Source: Gemmatimonadota bacterium (GTDB lineage: Bacteria; Gemmatimonadota; Gemmatimonadetes; Longimicrobiales; Gaopeijiaceae). From it: a DNA stretch of 46,541 nucleotides. The stretch lies in assembly GCA_009841475.1 (NCBI GenBank), contig VXLT01000089.1, positions 1-46,541 of the forward strand. Direction: 5' to 3'. The notes beneath the pieces were generated by a model. That model searched no databases, was not told where the DNA came from, and saw only the letters and a list, made by a program, of their open reading frames with translations. Shown piece by piece: positions 36,894 to 46,541 of the stretch. The translations under genes were made by a program, and so were the position numbers. Numbering within the stretch: the first letter of the stretch is position 1; every line of letters begins with the position of its first letter.

Positions 36894-37463
36894 ATGCAGG
36901 GGCGCGACGTGACGCCGGACGCCGGTTCGGTACCGCTTCTGAGGGCGTTACACCAGCGCGTATTCGCCGCGCCGGAGGTGCGGGTGTTGCTGGATGCGGC
37001 CTTCGAGGAGCTGGTTGGGGAGTTGCGTGAGCGACGCGAGCCGCCGCACGCCGCGCGTGTGATTCCCATTGAGTTGTTCACGGACGGGTTGGGATCGGCG
37101 CTGGCGGACAAAGTGCGGCTATGCCGGGCTTTCCTGCTCCGCCGCGGGAGGCGGATGGCAGTACCGGAGGTGCACCGGAACAGCGTACAGCGGCTGGTCT
37201 CGTATCGGGGGTGGGGCCGGATCCACGCTGAAAGTCCCGTTGAAGGGCGCAGCCGGCGCGGTCCCCGGGATCTCGCGGCCAGGGCGATTCACAGCCCTGA
37301 CCGCGGCGACCCTCGCCCATTCCCCATCGAGCACTCCTGGGACATCGTCCCGGCGGGGGTTTGGCACTATCCAGAGGCCGGGGGCGGCGCAGATTGGGCC
37401 ACCGTTACCTTCCATAGCGCATCGGAAGACGAGATCATCGACGAGTATTGGGAGGGCGAGTGA
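36894..37463 (+). CDS. Hypothetical protein
   Basis: ORF 36855..37463 with ATG 36894; GTGA overlap with next gene supports expression. Confidence 0.5.
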   Translation: MQGRDVTPDAGSVPLLRALHQRVFAAPEVRVLLDAAFEELVGELRERREPPHAARVIPIELFTDGLGSALADKVRLCRAFLLRRGRRMAVPEVHRNSVQRLVSYRGWGRIHAESPVEGRSRRGPRDLAARAIHSPDRGDPRPFPIEHSWDIVPAGVWHYPEAGGGADWATVTFHSASEDEIIDEYWEGE

Positions 37464-38038
37464 CGGGAGAGAGCGCAAAGGCCGAAAACCGGACTCGGGC
37501 CGTTGGTGAGGATGGCGCGATCACCCGGGGCGTATCCGGCGATGCCTCCGCTGAGGGCAGGCGAGGCGGCACGCCGGCTTCGGGGTCCCGGCTTCGGGAC
37601 GGGAGCGCCCCGGTGCGCGGGCTCGCCGCGAACAAGTGCTTCGTCTGCGGGCCCGACAACCCCATCGGGCTGCATCTGACGTTCCGGCTGGAGGACGGGG
37701 TCTGCGTCTCGGAATTCACGCCTGGAGAGAACCACCAGGGCTATCCCGGGGTGATTCACGGCGGGATGCTCTACAGCGCGCTCGACGATGTGATGGCCAA
37801 CTGGCTGTACCTGCGCGGCGCCCGCGCATACACCGCCAAGTGCGAGATCCGCTACCGTACACCGGCTCGGGAGGGGGAGAAGCTGGAGCTGGTGGGGCGC
37901 CAGACGGCGAGGAAGCGGAAGCTGGTGGAGATGGAGGGGATCGCCAGGCGGGCGTCGGACGGGGAGGTGGTGGCCATCGCGAACGCCACCTTCGTGGTGA
38001 TCGACGAGGAAGAGTTCGCGGGGGTGGTGGGGAGTTGA
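37460..38038 (+). CDS. Hotdog-fold thioesterase (PaaI-like)
   Basis: NKCFVCGPDNPIGLHLTFRLEDG...GYPGVIHGGMLYSALDDVMANWLYLRGARAYTAKCEIRYRTPAREGEKL. Confidence 0.88.
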   Translation: MTGESAKAENRTRAVGEDGAITRGVSGDASAEGRRGGTPASGSRLRDGSAPVRGLAANKCFVCGPDNPIGLHLTFRLEDGVCVSEFTPGENHQGYPGVIHGGMLYSALDDVMANWLYLRGARAYTAKCEIRYRTPAREGEKLELVGRQTARKRKLVEMEGIARRASDGEVVAIANATFVVIDEEEFAGVVGS

Positions 38039-38071
38039 GTCTCACATTCGCCGACAGTCGAACGCCCGAGA

Positions 38072-38130
38072 ATGAATCACGTTCATATCAATTATGAATC
38101 ATATGTCATGACTATGGATCATGCGTTATT
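38072..38130. repeat. AT-rich cluster of three imperfect ATGAATCA(N3)TCAT-like repeats in a convergent intergenic gap
   Basis: atgaatcacgttcat (38072), atgaatcatatgtcat (38094), atggatcatgcgttat (38114). Confidence 0.55.
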
Positions 38131-38662
38131 CGGGCGGCCCGTCCGGGTGCAACTCGCACTCCGGGGGCTGCAGCCGGGTCCAGGAGAGCGCCACGACCGT
38201 CCACGACTCTCCGGACCGTGCGAGCACGAACGCATCGGCGCCGCAGTGGCTGAATTCGTCGCCGACGTAGAAGTCATATGGCGTCCAGACCATGGCGAGG
38301 TCGCCGCTGACGCGTACCTCGGGGTCCCACATCCGTTCGGTCAGGACGGCCTCGCTGCCTTCCACGCGTGCCACGAGCTGATCCAGGGTCGAGGTCGAGC
38401 TGGACCGGGTACCGTCGGCGGCGCGCTCCACGGAGTGCATGACGACGTTCGGGTGCATGATGTCGCGCAGAACCTGGCCGTCGCTGGTTGCGAGCGCGTC
38501 GAAGAGGGACTGGACGGTGGCCAGGATGGCCGCGTGGTCGGCGTCGGTGGGGGCGTGGGCCGATTCCGTTATGGGAGCGGCCGGTTCAGCGGGGGGCGCC
38601 TCCCCGGACGTACACGCGGCGAGGGCCACAGCGGCCAGAAGGGCTGAAGCGAGTCTCTTCAT
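38126..38662 (-). CDS. SnoaL/NTF2-like lipoprotein (ORF ..38878 trimmed to ATG 38662)
   Basis: MKRLASALLAAVALAACTSGE lipobox; VQSLFDALATSDGQVLRDIMHPNVVMHSV...VWTPYDFYVGDEFSHCGADAFVLARSGESWTVVALSWT. Confidence 0.8.
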   Translation of the reverse strand: MKRLASALLAAVALAACTSGEAPPAEPAAPITESAHAPTDADHAAILATVQSLFDALATSDGQVLRDIMHPNVVMHSVERAADGTRSSSTSTLDQLVARVEGSEAVLTERMWDPEVRVSGDLAMVWTPYDFYVGDEFSHCGADAFVLARSGESWTVVALSWTRLQPPECELHPDGPPE

Positions 38663-38741
38663 AGGTGAATGTCTCCTTGATTGGTCAACCTTGGCAGTTT
38701 GTCGAGTGGCCGCATCCATGGACGGAAAAGCGGCCAAGTCA

Positions 38742-44393
<5,652 letters not shown>

Positions 44394-44408
44394 TCATTCA
44401 GACGACGG

Positions 44409-45686
44409 ATGCTCACTCAACCCCAACGACGAATGCTCACGCTGACCGGGTTCTCCAGCGACAACCGGAGCCGCTTCCCGACATGGCGGCGACCCGCACT
44501 TCCGCAACCGGCGCGACACCTGCCGTGCGCAATCACCGCTGCCGCGCTTCTGGCCACCGGCGCAGTGCCGGCGGATGCGCGCGCGCAGGCCGTCGTCGAG
44601 AACACGCTCGCGTCGGGCTGGACGACCACTCCCGAGTGGACCCTCGAAGAGGATCTGCGGATCTGGGGGCCGCCCGACGGGTACCTGGGCGACGTCGACG
44701 CCGTGGCGGCCGATTCCCGGGGCAACATCTACATCCTGGACGGCACGTCGCAGGAGATCCAGGTCTTCGACGCCGAGGGCGGTCACTTGCGGACGCTCGG
44801 CGGACGGGGACAGGGGCCGGGGGAGTTCCGGGAAGCGCTGGGACCCGCCATCGCGCTGGGGGACACGCTGTGGGTGGCGGACGGGCTGGCGCCGCGCTAT
44901 TCGATCTTCGCGCCGGACGGTACGTTCATCCGTACGAGGGTGCGCCGGATGGCGTCGGGCATGCTCACGGAGCGTTGCACGATCCCCCCGGACGGCAGCT
45001 ACATGGAGTGGTGGACGCGTTTGCCGAGGGTGGAGAGGAGCGAGGACATGGACAACAACGACCTTCGCCATCACCATCCGATCCGGGTATCGGCCGACGG
45101 GGGGAAGCAGGACACGCTGCCGTACCTGGAGTTCACCCGACAGCTGGCCGATCTGCCGTCGGTGGGCAGCCGGCGGCCGGTCTGGTTCGGACCAACTCTC
45201 CAGAGGGCCCTGGGTTGCAGGGACGATGTCTGGTTCGCGCCCAGCAACGAGTACCGGGTCTACAGGCGCACGCTCGCCGGTGACACAACCGTGGTGTTCA
45301 CTCTGGAGGGCGTCAGGCCGGCGGCTGTCGACGAGGACGACCGCGACGAGGTGCGGGCCACCTTCGAACGCTACCCCGAACTCGCGTCCGCTTCCGCATT
45401 GATGGCGGACCACCTGCGAGCCCTGCCGGAGAACAAACCGGTCATCGCCGGCCTCTTCGTGGATGGCGCAGGCCACGTCTTCGTGGTCCCGGAAACCTCG
45501 CGGGTCGACGCGGGCACGGCCATCGACGTATTCCGGGAAGACGGGGTCTTCCTGGGGCGGGCCGCGGTGCCGGAGGCGGTCAGGGTCAACCCCGGCAGGG
45601 CGTACGCCACCGGGGACTACCTCCTCTTCGCGGGCGAGAGCGACGCGGGGGAACCCTACGTGACCCGGCTGAGGATTCGGCGATGA
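44409..45686 (+). CDS. 6-bladed beta-propeller (NHL-type) exported protein; start ATG 44409 or 44433
   Basis: DVDAVAADSRGNIYILDGTSQEIQVFDAEGGHLRTLGGRGQGPGEFREALGPAIALGDTLWVADG repeats. Confidence 0.8.
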   Translation: MLTQPQRRMLTLTGFSSDNRSRFPTWRRPALPQPARHLPCAITAAALLATGAVPADARAQAVVENTLASGWTTTPEWTLEEDLRIWGPPDGYLGDVDAVAADSRGNIYILDGTSQEIQVFDAEGGHLRTLGGRGQGPGEFREALGPAIALGDTLWVADGLAPRYSIFAPDGTFIRTRVRRMASGMLTERCTIPPDGSYMEWWTRLPRVERSEDMDNNDLRHHHPIRVSADGGKQDTLPYLEFTRQLADLPSVGSRRPVWFGPTLQRALGCRDDVWFAPSNEYRVYRRTLAGDTTVVFTLEGVRPAAVDEDDRDEVRATFERYPELASASALMADHLRALPENKPVIAGLFVDGAGHVFVVPETSRVDAGTAIDVFREDGVFLGRAAVPEAVRVNPGRAYATGDYLLFAGESDAGEPYVTRLRIRR

Positions 45687-45898
45687 CGATGCCATCGGCC
45701 GATTCCGCTCGCGAGGAGGGCGTCCGGCGGCCGCTTGACGCCGACGCCGGGCGGCCGTCCGCGGGGGAGGCATCGCCGATCGGTCGCGGCGGCACCTCCG
45801 GCCCCGGCCCCGATGCAACCAATGGGCACATTGCCGGTGTCATCGGATCGGAGGCGGCGGCCAGGGCGGAAGGGGCGGGTGACCGGAGACTCGGCTCG

Positions 45899-46441
45899 GT
45901 GACGGAAACACAGCTCATACAGCGGTTGAAGGACGGAGATCAGTCGGTCGCGCGGACGCTGTACGAGGCGCACGTCGACCGGATCTTCCGTCTGTGCTAC
46001 CGCTTTGCGGGCGAGTACGACCTCGCCCAGGACTTCACGCAGGAGACGTTCGTGCAGGCGTTCACGAAGATCGGCAGCTTCCGGGGCGAGGCGAAGTTCA
46101 GCACCTGGATCACGGCGATCGCCACCAACGTGTCGCTGAACCAGCTGAGGAAGGTGAAGCGCTTCCGCGACCGGCAGGCGGAGCTCGACGAGCGGATGCA
46201 TGTGGTGAACTCGCCCAAGCAGGTCGAACCCGACCTGCGCGACGATCTTCACCGCGCGATCGACGCGCTGCCCGAGGGCTGCCGCACCGTCTTCATCCTG
46301 CACGATGTTGAGGGCTACACCCACGCCGAGATCGGCGGCATTCTGGGGGTCGAGGTCGGCACGTCGAAGTCGCAGCTGTTCCGGGCGCGCAGGCGGCTGC
46401 GCAAGGCGCTGGCCGTGCACGCGGGGGAGTGGGCATCGTGA
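45899..46441 (+). CDS. ECF sigma-70 family factor (probable GTG 45899; ORF from 45683)
   Basis: DLAQDFTQETFVQAFTKIGSFRGEAKFSTWITAIATNVSLNQLRK; DALPEGCRTVFILHDVEGYTHAEIGGILGVEVGTSKSQLFRARRRLRKAL. Confidence 0.93.
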   Translation: MTETQLIQRLKDGDQSVARTLYEAHVDRIFRLCYRFAGEYDLAQDFTQETFVQAFTKIGSFRGEAKFSTWITAIATNVSLNQLRKVKRFRDRQAELDERMHVVNSPKQVEPDLRDDLHRAIDALPEGCRTVFILHDVEGYTHAEIGGILGVEVGTSKSQLFRARRRLRKALAVHAGEWAS

Positions 46442-46541
46442 GCGGCTTCGACCGGTTTGCGGAGTTTCTGCGGCGCGAGGCCAAGGGGTACAACGAGGCG
46501 CCGGGTGTGCCGAGGGAGGTGATGTGGCGGGGGGTGGAGGC
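46438..46541 (+). CDS. Truncated downstream gene, GTGA-coupled to the sigma factor; anti-sigma candidate
   Basis: GTG 46438 overlaps the sigma stop; reads VSGFDRFAEFLRREAKGYNEAPGVPREVMWRGVE to the window edge. Confidence 0.5.
   Translation, partial: MSGFDRFAEFLRREAKGYNEAPGVPREVMWRGVE

Overview
GC-rich bacterial chromosomal window. The style of the proteins (SusC/SusD pairs, DUF5916, DUF4837, S9 peptidases, 6-bladed propellers, Gld-type ABC genes) suggests Gemmatimonadota or a relative; this is an inference and was not tested. I see about 33 plausible genes and no tRNA, rRNA, CRISPR array, transposase or phage gene. Main contents in order: SusC/SusD outer-membrane pair with a barrel-less TonB-plug-like protein; an RnfD/NqrB-like membrane protein with a Cys-rich Sel1-like tail; an S9 (DPP-IV-like) peptidase; an exported FAD oxidoreductase next to a lipoprotein cytochrome c; a DUF4837-like lipoprotein; a translationally coupled membrane protein/ECF sigma/membrane protein operon; DnaE; two tandem paralogous alpha/beta hydrolases; a TIGR04255-like gene (apparently frameshifted) coupled to a small partner; a Spy-like protein; a stand-alone 5'-3' exonuclease; a DUF5916 protein; a PPIase; a GldA/GldF/GldG/DUF4340 ABC cassette; DUF2461; family-5 UDG; a thioesterase; a GH2 beta-galactosidase with an SSS symporter; a beta-propeller protein; and an ECF sigma with a truncated downstream gene. 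The most notable signal is an apparently undescribed 39-bp non-coding motif present three times (7816-7854, 20901-20939, 42641-42603 on the minus strand). Each copy is two tandem 18-bp TGTAA-N8-TTACA-like palindromes at a 21-bp pitch. The three copies have identical spacing and 24/39 invariant positions, while flanks and spacers diverge, which fits an operator for an unidentified regulator.
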